NCBI RefSeq assembly: GCF_031886125.1
Contig: NZ_CP119391.1
Coordinates: forward strand, 1,116,001-1,180,000
Source: Halomonas piscis
GTDB lineage: Bacteria; Pseudomonadota; Gammaproteobacteria; Pseudomonadales; Halomonadaceae
Direction of reading: 5' to 3'
Length of the DNA stretch: 64,000 bases
Under the pieces are notes generated by a model. That model saw only the letters and a list, made by a program, of their open reading frames with translations, ran no database searches and had not been told where the DNA came from. Shown piece by piece: positions 53,560 to 62,231 of the stretch. The position numbers and the translations under genes were made by a program. Numbering within the stretch: position 1 is the stretch's first letter; each line of letters opens with the position of its first letter.

Positions 53560-55602
53560 ATGGTCCGAAAGGATGATAAAACGCGATGGCTGCGGGGGAT
53601 TTGGCAACGTCATGCCCCCGGGATATTTCGCTCTCTGAAAGGGCGAATGCTATTCGGCCTGGCCTGCACCTGGCTTTTGGTCGTGGCGCTGGCGCTGGGC
53701 ATCGCCTGGTACCTGGGTAAAAGCATGGTCCAGGAAACCAGCGTCGCGCACCTGCGCTATGAGACGACCATGCTGGCCGACGAAATCACCCAGGAGGTGC
53801 AGTCGCGCATCAGCGCCCTGGAGCACGTCGCCAACGTGGCCGATACGCCGGATGTCTCGGCCTCTCTCCAGCGCCAGCTTCGGCACAACGATGCGCTGCT
53901 TGAGTGGTTCGAAGGGGTGGTGATCATTGATGCCGACGGCAACCTGAAGGCTGACTGGCCGGTGCTTGAAGAGCGCCGCGGCTTTAATATCAGCCACCGG
54001 GAATATTTTCGCATGATCAAGGGCACCGGAAGCCCCTACGTCAGTGAGCCCCTCATCGGCCAGGCCAGCCGGGTGCCTCTGGTGCTCATCGGCGTGCCGC
54101 GCCACGATGACAGCGGCGACTTTGCCGGCATGGTCGGCGGCGTCATGAGCCTGGACAGCGGCGAGCTCTTTACCCGCCTGGACCGGCAGGTGCGTCGCGG
54201 CAGCTACGTGGGCATCTTCACCGCGTCGGGCAAGGTGCTTTATCACCCCGACCAGGCGAAGATCATGGCAGACTCCGACGTTTTCAGCGACAACGCTGCG
54301 CTGGTTAACGCCATGTACGGCTGGGAGGGCGAGGCAGTGGGCGAGCTGTACCGCGGCAAAAGGGGGCTACAGCTCTACAAGCAGGTATGGCCGGCAAACT
54401 GGGTAGTCGGACGCTTCATCACCCTTGAGGAGATCCGGGCGCCGCTTGCCGGGTTTATCCGCCAGCTGTGGTGGGTCTGGGGCTTAATGGGGCTTTGCAT
54501 GCTGCCGCTGCTGTGGTGGGTGCTGGGGGGGATGCTAAAGCCCCTGTACTACCTGCAGCAGCAGATGGGCGAAGTCGGCCGGGCGCATCGCGAGCGCATT
54601 GAGCTGGGGAGTGAGGTAAATGAGTTTCAGGATATTGCCGGCACGTTCAATCAGGTCGAGGCCGAGCGTAAAGCTCTGCTTGACGACCTGAAAGAGCGCG
54701 GCGCCTTTCTGGACGAAATGCTCAACGCTACCCCCGAGGGCATGTTCGTGGCCAATCTCGACGGCGACATCACCTACATGAACCCGGCCTTGCTGGCGAT
54801 GCTGGGCCTTTCGTCCACCATCACCACGGCCCGCTGGCTCAGCCATGTTCACCCCGATGACCGCGACGGCATCGTCAAGCTGTGGCGCGAAAGCCTGGCG
54901 GCGCGCAACGACTTTGTGCTTCAGCTGCGCTTTATCCGGTCGGACGGCATTCTTCTCTGGCTGGAGATTCACTCCCGATTCGTGGTGCTGTCCCGGGGCG
55001 AGCAGACGCTGGACCTGGTGGGCACCATGAAAGATATTACCCAGAGCCGCGAACAGGAAGCGCTGACGCGCTGGGAGGCCGAGCACGATCCGCTTACCGG
55101 CTTGCTGAACCGCCGCGGGTTCGAGCGCCGGCTGGACGAAGCCTTTGCCGAATACAAGAAAACCGCCACGCCTTCGGCGCTGCTGATGTTCGACCTTGAC
55201 CATTTCAAGCCCATCAATGACCGAGGTGGCCATGCCCTGGGCGATGAGATGCTGCGCCGCATTGCCCGGGTGTTGAACCTTAAGGTACGCCGCAGCGACT
55301 ACGCGGCCCGCCAGGGGGGCGATGAGTTTGCCGTGCTGCTGCCCAGCTGTACGCTCTCCCAGGCGCAGCCCATCGCCGAGGCCCTGCGCCAGGCCGTGGC
55401 CGATATTGTCGTGACCGCGCGCGACAGCGATTTTCGCGTGACGCTGAGCATGGGGGTCACGGCCTTCAGCGCCGGCGATCAAGAGGTGAAGGAGGCGCTT
55501 GCCAGGGCGGATACCGCCAGCTATGAAGCCAAGGCGTTGGGGCGTAACGCCCTGATTGTCAGCATGCCGGACGAAAACGACATGCCGGAGCAGCCTGACT
55601 GA
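53560..55602 (+). CDS. Membrane diguanylate cyclase (dCACHE-HAMP-like-PAS-GGDEF)
   Basis: A 680-residue protein: TM segment (~33-53), a periplasmic double CACHE sensor (~60-300; NISHREYFRMI, GGVMSLDSGELF), a second TM (~310-335), a HAMP-like linker, a PAS domain (FLDEMLNATPEGMFVANLDG) and a GGDEF domain (DPLTGLLNRRGFERRL, RQGGDEFAVLLP). The GGDEF signature is intact, so c-di-GMP synthesis is expected, and there is no EAL domain. No RxxD inhibitory site is evident. GTG 53533 is an alternative start. The next gene overlaps its stop. Confidence 0.88.
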   Translation: MVRKDDKTRWLRGIWQRHAPGIFRSLKGRMLFGLACTWLLVVALALGIAWYLGKSMVQETSVAHLRYETTMLADEITQEVQSRISALEHVANVADTPDVSASLQRQLRHNDALLEWFEGVVIIDADGNLKADWPVLEERRGFNISHREYFRMIKGTGSPYVSEPLIGQASRVPLVLIGVPRHDDSGDFAGMVGGVMSLDSGELFTRLDRQVRRGSYVGIFTASGKVLYHPDQAKIMADSDVFSDNAALVNAMYGWEGEAVGELYRGKRGLQLYKQVWPANWVVGRFITLEEIRAPLAGFIRQLWWVWGLMGLCMLPLLWWVLGGMLKPLYYLQQQMGEVGRAHRERIELGSEVNEFQDIAGTFNQVEAERKALLDDLKERGAFLDEMLNATPEGMFVANLDGDITYMNPALLAMLGLSSTITTARWLSHVHPDDRDGIVKLWRESLAARNDFVLQLRFIRSDGILLWLEIHSRFVVLSRGEQTLDLVGTMKDITQSREQEALTRWEAEHDPLTGLLNRRGFERRLDEAFAEYKKTATPSALLMFDLDHFKPINDRGGHALGDEMLRRIARVLNLKVRRSDYAARQGGDEFAVLLPSCTLSQAQPIAEALRQAVADIVVTARDSDFRVTLSMGVTAFSAGDQEVKEALARADTASYEAKALGRNALIVSMPDENDMPEQPD

Positions 55603-56549
55603 TGCCGCTGCTGGAGATACTGACCCGCACGCTTGAGGTGACGCTGCCGGTTTTCGTCATGGTGTTTGCCGGTATGGGGCTGAGGCGCATCGGCTGGATT
55701 GACGCCGCCTTTGTGGGGACTGCCTCATCGCTGATTTTCAAGGCCACCCTGCCGGCGCTGGTGTTTCTCAGCCTGATACGCGCCGATCTGGGCGTGGCGC
55801 TGAACCTGCCGCTGCTCGGCTTTTTTGTCTTGGCCACCGCCGTTCAGTTTACTCTCTGCTGGGCATGGGCACGCTACCGCGTGAGGCCGGCCGACCGCGG
55901 CACTTACATCCAGGGAGCCTTTCGCGGCAACTGCGGCATCGTCGGACTGGCGCTGGCGCACGCCATGTACGGCGACTACGGCCTGTCAGCCGGCAGCGTG
56001 CTGCTCGGGCTGGTGATCGTGATCTACAACAGCCTCTCGGTGGTCGCCCTGGTCGTACACCAGCCAGAAACCTCCAGCAGCGCCACCACCCTCGGGCGCA
56101 ATATTGCCACCAATCCGCTGATTATCGCCGTGGTCGCGGCGCTGCCGTTTGCCGCGCTGGATATCACCCTGCCCGGGTGGCTGATGCACACCGGCGATCT
56201 GTTTGCGTCGCTTACGCTGCCGCTGGCGCTGATCTGCATTGGCGGGACGCTCTCGGTTTCTGCCCTTTACACCAGCGGCCGCGCCGCTGTTGGCGCCAGC
56301 CTGTTCAAGATGCTCTGGCTGCCGGGCCTGGCCACGCTTGCGGCGCTGGCTTTCGGGTTTCACGGCCGCGAGCTGGGCCTGTTGTTCTTGTACTTCGCCG
56401 CGCCCACGGCCACCGGCAGCTTTGTCATGGCCCGGGCGCTGGGCGGCAATGCGGCGCTTGCCGCCAACATCATCGCCATGACCACCCTGGCCGCAAGCGT
56501 CACCGTCACCCTCGGCATTTTTGCCCTGCAGCTTGCTGGCTGGGTATAA
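55602..56549 (+). CDS. AEC-family transporter
   Basis: A 315-residue protein of ~10 hydrophobic segments (LPVFVMVFAGMGLRRIGWID, GNCGIVGLALA), the auxin efflux carrier-type fold. Substrates of bacterial members are mostly organic acids or unknown. ATG 55602 overlaps the cyclase stop (TGATG), so both are translated together. Confidence 0.85.
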   Translation: MPLLEILTRTLEVTLPVFVMVFAGMGLRRIGWIDAAFVGTASSLIFKATLPALVFLSLIRADLGVALNLPLLGFFVLATAVQFTLCWAWARYRVRPADRGTYIQGAFRGNCGIVGLALAHAMYGDYGLSAGSVLLGLVIVIYNSLSVVALVVHQPETSSSATTLGRNIATNPLIIAVVAALPFAALDITLPGWLMHTGDLFASLTLPLALICIGGTLSVSALYTSGRAAVGASLFKMLWLPGLATLAALAFGFHGRELGLLFLYFAAPTATGSFVMARALGGNAALAANIIAMTTLAASVTVTLGIFALQLAGWV

Positions 56550-56624
56550 GAAAAGGCCTTCAGCGGTTGGCGCGCGCCGCCCATGGCGTTATACTGCCCG
56601 CGCTTTTTCAAGCCCTCGCCCTTT

Positions 56625-56701
56625 GCCCCTATAGCTCAGCCGGATAGAGCGTCCCCCTCCTAAGGGGAAGGCCCCAGGTTCGAATCCTGGTAGGGGCGCC
56701 A
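56625..56701 (+). tRNA. tRNA-Arg(CCT)
   Basis: A 77-nt tRNA with encoded CCA. Acceptor GCCCCTA/TAGGGGC, T-arm GGTTCGAATCC, and anticodon stem TCCCC/GGGGA enclosing loop CTCCTAA, giving CCT. Confidence 0.95.
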
Positions 56702-56739
56702 GTTTCTCTCTCCGCATTGTTACAGATCTCAGCAAAAGA

Positions 56740-56885
56740 GCAGCAGTCCTGCGGCCTGCATCGCCCGATAAATCGGCCTCTCACAAAACCCCGATAGAGG
56801 CGTTGGCGCAGATAGCGAAGGTAAACGTCCACCACCTTGGCGCCGGAACAAAGTCGATATTCCAGACGTGCCTAGGGTGCGCCCG
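56740..56885 (-). pseudogene. Remnant of an OmpR-family response regulator joined to a REP-like repeat
   Basis: Read on the minus strand, one frame gives HVWNIDFVPA and the next gives KVVDVYLRYLRQRLYRGF. Together they align with the wing region of OmpR/PhoB DNA-binding domains (HVWxxxFxPxTNVVDVYIRxLRxKL). The frames are joined by a frameshift near 56843. The rest of the gene is missing. The distal end runs into a TGTGAGAGGCCGATTTATCGGGC repeat related to the 215-bp array. Confidence 0.55.
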
Positions 56886-57425
56886 TTAGACCAGCGCCAC
56901 TTCAGGAAAGTCGATGGCCGGGCGAATCATGTTGTTCATCCAGTTGCTCAGGCTGTTGATGCTGACCAGCCCGACGATTTCGACTAGCGTTGCGTCGTCC
57001 AGTCCGGCGTCGCGGGCGGCGTTCAGCGCGCCATCGGTAACGTGGCCGCGCTGTTCCAGCACCGCTAGTGCCAGGTCCAGCAGCACTTGGTCCTGAGGCT
57101 TCTCGGCCTTGCCTGCCTGAGCCTGCTTGGCTGCCTCGGCGCTAACGCCTGCCGCCCTGGCGCTGAGCGTATGCCCGCTGACGCAGTAACGGCAGCCGTT
57201 GGCGTTGGCCACGGCGAGGGCGATGATTTCGCGCTGGGCAGCGGTAAGCCGGCTGCCTTCGGTGATGGCCTGCTGGGCGGCGAGAAAAGCGTTGAGCGTA
57301 CCCGGGTGGTGAGCCATGCCAGCAAAGAAGTTGGGCAGCATGCCGAGCTGTTGCTGTACGGCCTGAAGCGCAGGCGCTACGTCATGATCGGCTTTTTCCA
57401 TGCTGATGATGGGGAGTCGTGACAT
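56886..57425 (-). CDS. AhpD/carboxymuconolactone decarboxylase-family peroxidase-like protein
   Basis: A 179-residue protein with the redox motif CRYC (78-81) and His85 in CRYCVSGHTLSA, typical of AhpD-like alkyl hydroperoxidases. The all-helical fold and MLPNFFAGMAHHPGTLNAF support this. It starts at ATG 57425 with AAGAGAG upstream. It leads a minus-strand set with the sulfide genes; a role against peroxides is plausible. Confidence 0.85.
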   Translation of the reverse strand: MSRLPIISMEKADHDVAPALQAVQQQLGMLPNFFAGMAHHPGTLNAFLAAQQAITEGSRLTAAQREIIALAVANANGCRYCVSGHTLSARAAGVSAEAAKQAQAGKAEKPQDQVLLDLALAVLEQRGHVTDGALNAARDAGLDDATLVEIVGLVSINSLSNWMNNMIRPAIDFPEVALV

Positions 57426-57574
57426 GAAAGCTCTCTTGAAAGGGGATGTCTTGAAAGAAACGGGCCTGACAACGGATTGGCCGAGTTAGTGCGGGCGGGA
57501 GTATTGCCTCCCGCTTGTCGCTGCGTGGCTGTGATTATCATCAACCCAGCCACGCAAGCCGGGTTATATGGCCA

Positions 57575-57763
57575 CTATTTACGCTGGCAGGTATTCAAGC
57601 CCAGCAGGCGATAGGCCGGGCAGAAGCTGAAAAAGCCGGTGGCCAGCGGCACTATGCCAACCCAGCCCCAGGCGCCGATGATGCCGGTTAGCGCCAGCAG
57701 AATCAGCGCAATGCCGGCGGCGATGCGTACGGTTTTATCGATCTTGCCTACGTTGCGAGTCAT
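57575..57763 (-). CDS. DUF2892 (YgaP-type) small membrane protein
   Basis: The 62-residue protein MTRNVGKIDKTVRIAAG... has two TM segments and CPAYRLLGLNTC near the end, the membrane module of YgaP, where it is fused to a rhodanese. Here the rhodanese is the separate gene 60 bp upstream. GAGAAG precedes ATG 57763. Confidence 0.85.
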   Translation of the reverse strand: MTRNVGKIDKTVRIAAGIALILLALTGIIGAWGWVGIVPLATGFFSFCPAYRLLGLNTCQRK

Positions 57764-57822
57764 GATCTTCTCCAGGGTATCAGTGTGATGGCGTTGGTGG
57801 TGTTCCTTTATGCCGGCCGGCG

Positions 57823-58407
57823 TTATAATTCCGGCTGCCAGGCGACGTCAGAATCTACGTTATAGCTCCAGGGCAGCCCACCGTTGCGCCAGCCGCTGAC
57901 CGCACGCACACCGGCAGAGTCGCCATCCTTCAGTTGACTACCTTCAAAGCCATCGGTAACCGAATAGACCTCGCTGTAGCCCATTTCATGAATAGCATCT
58001 GCCGCCGGTGCACTACGGGTAGAGCCCGAGCGGCACATCACAATGATGGGGTCATCCTCGGCAACGTGCTGTGCCTCCAGCTGTGCGCGCACCTGATCGG
58101 CAAAGTCCGTGTTTTGGGTCATCGGCCATGTTTGCGCCTCGGCGTTGAAGTGCTCCCGGTCTGCCAGCAACCAGGGCACATGAATATCAGTGGGCGTGGC
58201 AAAGCCGGTGAATTTGATTTCTATCGGGTCGCGCACATCGATCAGCACCGCGCTATCGTCATCCTGCATCAGCGCATAGGCATCCTGGGCATCAACGTAA
58301 AGCCCCAACTGGGTTTCCCGATATTGGTCGGGTGAGTTGGCCAGTGTCGGACCGGCGCTCAGCGTTGTTACCAGTAGCCCCAAGGCAAACGTGTGGTGAA
58401 CATTCAT
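57823..58407 (-). CDS. Periplasmic rhodanese-like sulfurtransferase
   Basis: A 194-residue protein with a signal peptide (FALGLLVTTLSAGPTLA) and a single rhodanese domain with active-site Cys125 in VMCRSGSTRSA. It probably transfers or binds persulfide sulfur in the periplasm. ATG 58407 (after AGAGG) is preferred over 58485. It is divergent from the bigR-type gene. Confidence 0.85.
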   Translation of the reverse strand: MNVHHTFALGLLVTTLSAGPTLANSPDQYRETQLGLYVDAQDAYALMQDDDSAVLIDVRDPIEIKFTGFATPTDIHVPWLLADREHFNAEAQTWPMTQNTDFADQVRAQLEAQHVAEDDPIIVMCRSGSTRSAPAADAIHEMGYSEVYSVTDGFEGSQLKDGDSAGVRAVSGWRNGGLPWSYNVDSDVAWQPEL

Positions 58408-58597
58408 GGGCAAGCCTCTCGAGTCATGATGAAGCAAGGAACAGCCCGGACGGCAGGTTGGCCGGGCGCTGTCTTGACGGGCCAAGTTTTTATAGGCTAG
58501 CCGTAATGCCGTAAATTTTCAATAATAATATAATATTAAAAACTAAAATGTATTATGATAAACTGAAGCCATCCACGAAACTGAGAACCCAAGCGCT
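58408..58597. promoter_or_regulatory. AT-rich operator/promoter region of the BigR-type repressor
   Basis: Between divergent genes, 58512-58565 is strongly A+T rich (aataataatataatattaaaaac and tgtattatgataaac). BigR/SqrR-type repressors bind AT-rich inverted repeats upstream of their own genes. I infer an operator here but cannot mark the half-sites. Confidence 0.45.
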
Positions 58598-58921
58598 ATG
58601 CCCGACGCCACACACATCGAGCTATCTCTCCTGCGTGAGCGAGCCGGCGAGGCCCACAAGCTGCTCAAGACATTGGCCAATATCGACCGCTTGATGCTGC
58701 TGTGCCAGCTTTCCCAGGGCGAGATGAACGTCGGCGAGCTGGAACGCGAGCTGGGCATCGAGCAGCCCACGCTCTCCCAGCAGCTGGGCGTGCTGCGCCG
58801 GGAAGCGCTGGTCGCCACCCGGCGAGACGGCAAGCAGATTTACTACCGCATCGTCGATGACAAGGTCATGGCGGTGATCGAGACGCTTTACGCGCAGTTC
58901 TGCGCGGATGACAGCGACTGA
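58598..58921 (+). CDS. ArsR-family repressor, BigR/SqrR/YgaV type (persulfide sensor)
   Basis: A 107-residue winged-helix repressor (LLKTLANIDRLMLLCQL, EQPTLSQQLGVLRREALV). Cys36 and Cys102 are 66 residues apart, the same spacing as the redox Cys pair of BigR and SqrR, which form a disulfide or polysulfide bridge with sulfide species. It lies just before the ETHE1/Blh-type gene, as in bigR operons. No metal-site Cys motif (CVC) is present. Confidence 0.85.
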   Translation: MPDATHIELSLLRERAGEAHKLLKTLANIDRLMLLCQLSQGEMNVGELERELGIEQPTLSQQLGVLRREALVATRRDGKQIYYRIVDDKVMAVIETLYAQFCADDSD

Positions 58922-58947
58922 CGTTGCGCTTCCATGGAGGATATTTT

Positions 58948-59829
58948 ATGCCTGACCAAGCCCATCAACGGCCGGCGGTTACCGCGTTTTTTGACGAGCC
59001 CACTCGCACTTTCAGCTACGTAGTGCGCGACCCGCAAAGCACCGCCTGCGCGATCATCGACTCGGTGCTGGACTTCGACTATGCCGCCGGGAAAACCGAC
59101 GTGCGCTCCGCCGATGCCATCATCGAGTTTATCCGCGCCGAAGGGCTGACGGTGGAATGGGTGCTGGAAACCCACGTCCACGCTGACCATCTTTCCGCCG
59201 CGCCCTACCTGCACGAGACGCTTGGCGGCCAGACCGGCATTGGCGCCAATATCACCGTGGTGCAGGAGGTGTTTGGCAAGGCGTTCAACGCCGGCGCCGA
59301 ATTCGCCCGGGACGGCAGCCAGTTTGACCGCCTGTTTGCAGAGGGCGACACCTTCGTCATCGGCGGGCTAATGGGCCGGGTGCTGCACACCCCGGGCCAT
59401 ACGCCGGCGTGTTTGACCTACGTCATCGGCGACGCCGCCTTCGTCGGTGATACCCTGTTCATGCCCGACTACGGCACCGCCCGGTGTGACTTTCCCGGCG
59501 GCGATGCCCGGGCGCTCTATCGCTCCATTCACAAGGTGCTGGCGCTGCCCGACGACACCCGGCTTTTCCTCTGCCACGACTACAAGGCCCCCGGGCGCGA
59601 TACCTATCAGCATGAAACCAGCGTCGCCGAACAGCGCGCGCACAACGTGCATGTGCACGAAGGCGTCAGCGAAGCCGAGTTTGTCAAAATGCGCACCGAG
59701 CGCGACGCTACCCTGGGCATGCCGCGGCTGATTCTGCCCTCGGTACAGGTCAATATGCGCGCCGGCGAGCTTCCCCCGGCGGAAGATAACGGCCAGGTCT
59801 ACTTAAAAGTGCCGCTCAATCGCTTCTAG
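58948..59829 (+). CDS. Metallo-beta-lactamase-fold persulfide dioxygenase-like (ETHE1/Blh)
   Basis: A 293-residue MBL-fold enzyme with HVHADH (76-81), HTPGHTPAC, GDTLFMPDYGTARCDFPGG and a late His (FLCHDYK). This is the Blh/ETHE1 pattern that oxidises glutathione persulfide to sulfite. GGAGG sets ATG 58948, 26 bp after the repressor. The persulfide-dioxygenase role is inferred from the family and neighbours. Confidence 0.87.
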   Translation: MPDQAHQRPAVTAFFDEPTRTFSYVVRDPQSTACAIIDSVLDFDYAAGKTDVRSADAIIEFIRAEGLTVEWVLETHVHADHLSAAPYLHETLGGQTGIGANITVVQEVFGKAFNAGAEFARDGSQFDRLFAEGDTFVIGGLMGRVLHTPGHTPACLTYVIGDAAFVGDTLFMPDYGTARCDFPGGDARALYRSIHKVLALPDDTRLFLCHDYKAPGRDTYQHETSVAEQRAHNVHVHEGVSEAEFVKMRTERDATLGMPRLILPSVQVNMRAGELPPAEDNGQVYLKVPLNRF

Positions 59830-59875
59830 ATGTCGGGTCCCGTGTGATTGATCATCCACCAGGCAGCACGCCGCG

Positions 59876-60487
59876 TTAGTTCTTGTTTGTATTAGCGATA
59901 ACCCAGTCGACCAGCTGAGTCGCGAGCTTGTCGGCAGCCAGGCCGAAAGCGTCGACTACCGACTCAAGTTGAGGAGAATCGCTTTGCTGACGGACGTCGA
60001 AACGCCGGCTGGCGACCACTTTGCGGTTGCTTTCGTCGAGCAGCTGCACGTCTAGGCGGATGACTGCCTGCGGAGCCTGGTCACCGTTGTACTCGCTTTG
60101 GAAGGCGCCGAGATCGCTGCTTAGAGTGAGGTCGCTCTGGACTCGACTGCCTTCTCTTACCACTGTTGCCAGGCGTCCGTCCTGGCGAAAGGCCTCGATG
60201 AGACGATCGCGCAGCAGCGCCGGCGCATCGTCATTCCACCGTGTTCCGGCGTAGACGCTTATTTCCTGACGGTTGGGACGTACCAGAATGCGTGGACTGG
60301 CGAGTAATTGGGCGGCGCGAGGCGTTTCCAGGCGCAGCGTCGTATCAAGCGCTGGCGCTGGCGCGGCAGGCTGCGTCGTGGCCGGCAGCAGGAAGGTACG
60401 CTGCGGTGTTTGATCGGGTAGCAGACTGCAGGCCGGCAGGGTCATTAACACGGCGAGGAGAATACTGAGGCGCGCGGGCAGGATCAT
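59876..60487 (-). CDS. PqiC-like lipoprotein (ABC-type transport auxiliary)
   Basis: A 203-residue lipoprotein: lipobox LMTLPAC (Cys20), Pro/Ala spacer, then the DUF330/PqiC-like domain (PRILVRPNRQEISVYAGTRWNDDAPALLRDRL). It overlaps the MCE gene upstream by 4 bp (ATGA). It should sit in the outer-membrane inner leaflet and help the lipid transport complex. Confidence 0.85.
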   Translation of the reverse strand: MILPARLSILLAVLMTLPACSLLPDQTPQRTFLLPATTQPAAPAPALDTTLRLETPRAAQLLASPRILVRPNRQEISVYAGTRWNDDAPALLRDRLIEAFRQDGRLATVVREGSRVQSDLTLSSDLGAFQSEYNGDQAPQAVIRLDVQLLDESNRKVVASRRFDVRQQSDSPQLESVVDAFGLAADKLATQLVDWVIANTNKN

Positions 60488-61422
60488 GGCGTGAACTCCT
60501 GGATTGGGTCGCGGCCAAGCAGGAAATCGGCCGGGCTTTCTTCAAGACGACGTGTGATGCGGTTTAGCTGGCCCAGGGTGCTGCGCAGCTCGTGCATGGC
60601 GGGGGCAAGGTCGCCGACGCCTTGCAGGCCCTGAGAAAGCGAACCTTCATGAGTGGCGGTTAGCGTTGACAGGCGTGCGGTGGTGGCTGCCAGGTCGCGC
60701 ATCGCCTGCCGTGCTGCTTGTAGGGTGGGGCGGCCTTGTTCGTCCAGTAAACCCTGAGCGGACTCGCTCAGACGAGTGAAACTTGCCAGGCTTTTTTCAG
60801 CCTGTACGCTGGCGCGACTGAACTGGGTCAAAGCCTGATCGATGGCGCCACGCTCGTCGACCAGCGTCTGCGAAGCGATTTCGACGTTCCCCAGGATGCG
60901 CGTCAGGTGCTCGGCATTTTCCTCGGAGAGCAGCCGATTGGCTTTTTCCAACAGGGTGTCGACCTGGGCGAAGAGTTCCTCGCTGTTAGAGAGCAGCGAG
61001 TTCAGTGGCGAAGGCTTGGCCTCGATCATCGGCGGATTGTTGCGGTTGCCTTGCAGGCGTGGGCTTTGCGGGGTTCCGCCAAGTAGCTGGATATTCATGC
61101 TACCGGTGATGTTCGCCAGAGCAAGGCTTGCGCTAGTGTCTTGTTTGACGGGAATATCGCTGTAGACACGGATCAGCGCGCGCACGTGCCGTGGATCTTC
61201 GGGGTCGAGACTTAGCCTGACCACATTGCCCACTTCGATACCGCTGTATTGGACTTTATTGCCTTCAGAGAGTCCGCTGACGGCACGGTTGAAACCGACT
61301 TCGTAGTAGGCGTAATCGCGCTCGACGCTGGTCTTGCCGAGCCACAGAGCAAACAGCAGAGCGCCACCCAGAGTGATTATCGTGAATAGTCCGATCAGCA
61401 CGTGGTGGGCGCGGGGTTCCAT
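60484..61422 (-). CDS. MCE (MlaD-like) substrate-binding protein
   Basis: A 312-residue protein with one N-terminal TM helix (VLIGLFTIITLGGALLFALWLG), an MCE domain (residues ~38-115, GLSEGNKVQYSGIEVGNVVRL) and a long helical tail. MCE domains form hexameric lipid channels. It follows the ATPase by 2 bp and precedes the PqiC-like gene. No second MCE domain is present. Confidence 0.88.
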   Translation of the reverse strand: MEPRAHHVLIGLFTIITLGGALLFALWLGKTSVERDYAYYEVGFNRAVSGLSEGNKVQYSGIEVGNVVRLSLDPEDPRHVRALIRVYSDIPVKQDTSASLALANITGSMNIQLLGGTPQSPRLQGNRNNPPMIEAKPSPLNSLLSNSEELFAQVDTLLEKANRLLSEENAEHLTRILGNVEIASQTLVDERGAIDQALTQFSRASVQAEKSLASFTRLSESAQGLLDEQGRPTLQAARQAMRDLAATTARLSTLTATHEGSLSQGLQGVGDLAPAMHELRSTLGQLNRITRRLEESPADFLLGRDPIQEFTP

Positions 61423-61424
61423 GA

Positions 61425-62231
61425 TCAGCTCTCCTCGGTAGTATGGGAAATATGGCGGGCAGCACGCCCCCGTGGACCCTGAAAGTAGTCGCGAATCCAG
61501 TCGTCATCGAGGGTCGCGACTACATCGAGCCGGCCGCTGGCCAGCACTTTACGGCGTGCCAGCACAGCGACCCGGTCGCAAGTCGCATAAAGGGTATCCA
61601 GGTCGTGGGTGACCAGAAAAACGCTGAGCCCAAGGGCGTCGCGCAGAGTCAGCAGCAGGCGGTCGAAGGCTTCCGCGCCAATGGGATCAAGACCGGCGGT
61701 GGGCTCGTCGAGGAACAATACCTCGGGATCCAGCGCCAGGGCGCGAGCCAGGGCCGCGCGCTTGACCATCCCGCCGGAGAGTTCGGCGGGGTAGTTGGCC
61801 GCCGCCTGGGCGGGGAGGCCAGCCAGTGCCAGTTTAACCTGCGCTAGCATCTCTGCATCGTCCCGGGCAAGGCCGGCATGTTCGATCAGTGGCAGAGCCA
61901 CGTTCTCTGCGATTGTCAGGGAGGTGAAAAGCGCACCACGCTGAAAGAGCACCCCGAAACGCCTTTCCACTCGCGAGCGGTCCTGTGCGGTGAGCCGTTG
62001 TAGGTCCTTGCCGAACACCGTAATAGCGCCGGCTTTGGGGCGCAACAAGCCAATAATACTGCGCATTAATACCGACTTGCCGCTACCCGAGCCGCCCACC
62101 ACTCCGAGTATTTCACCCTGCCGCAGGTCCAGATCAAGGTCCTCATGGACGACATGGCTGCCAAAGCTGTTTTCCAATCCACGTACCCGGATCAGTGGGT
62201 CTTCTATCTGAGCGTCTGCGGCCTGATTCAC
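61425..62231 (-). CDS. MlaF-like ABC transporter ATPase
   Basis: A 268-residue ATPase with Walker A GGSGSGKSV, signature ELSGGMVKRAALARAL, Walker B VLFLDEPTAGLDP and switch His in VTHDLDTL. The -GGMVKR signature is typical of MlaF. Its start overlaps the permease stop (ATGA). Phospholipid transport is inferred. Confidence 0.9.
   Translation of the reverse strand: MNQAADAQIEDPLIRVRGLENSFGSHVVHEDLDLDLRQGEILGVVGGSGSGKSVLMRSIIGLLRPKAGAITVFGKDLQRLTAQDRSRVERRFGVLFQRGALFTSLTIAENVALPLIEHAGLARDDAEMLAQVKLALAGLPAQAAANYPAELSGGMVKRAALARALALDPEVLFLDEPTAGLDPIGAEAFDRLLLTLRDALGLSVFLVTHDLDTLYATCDRVAVLARRKVLASGRLDVVATLDDDWIRDYFQGPRGRAARHISHTTEES

Noticed and set aside
56629..56700. Minus-strand frame with RIRTWGLPLRRGTLYPAEL
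   Set aside because: It is the reverse translation of tRNA-Arg and a frequent misannotation.
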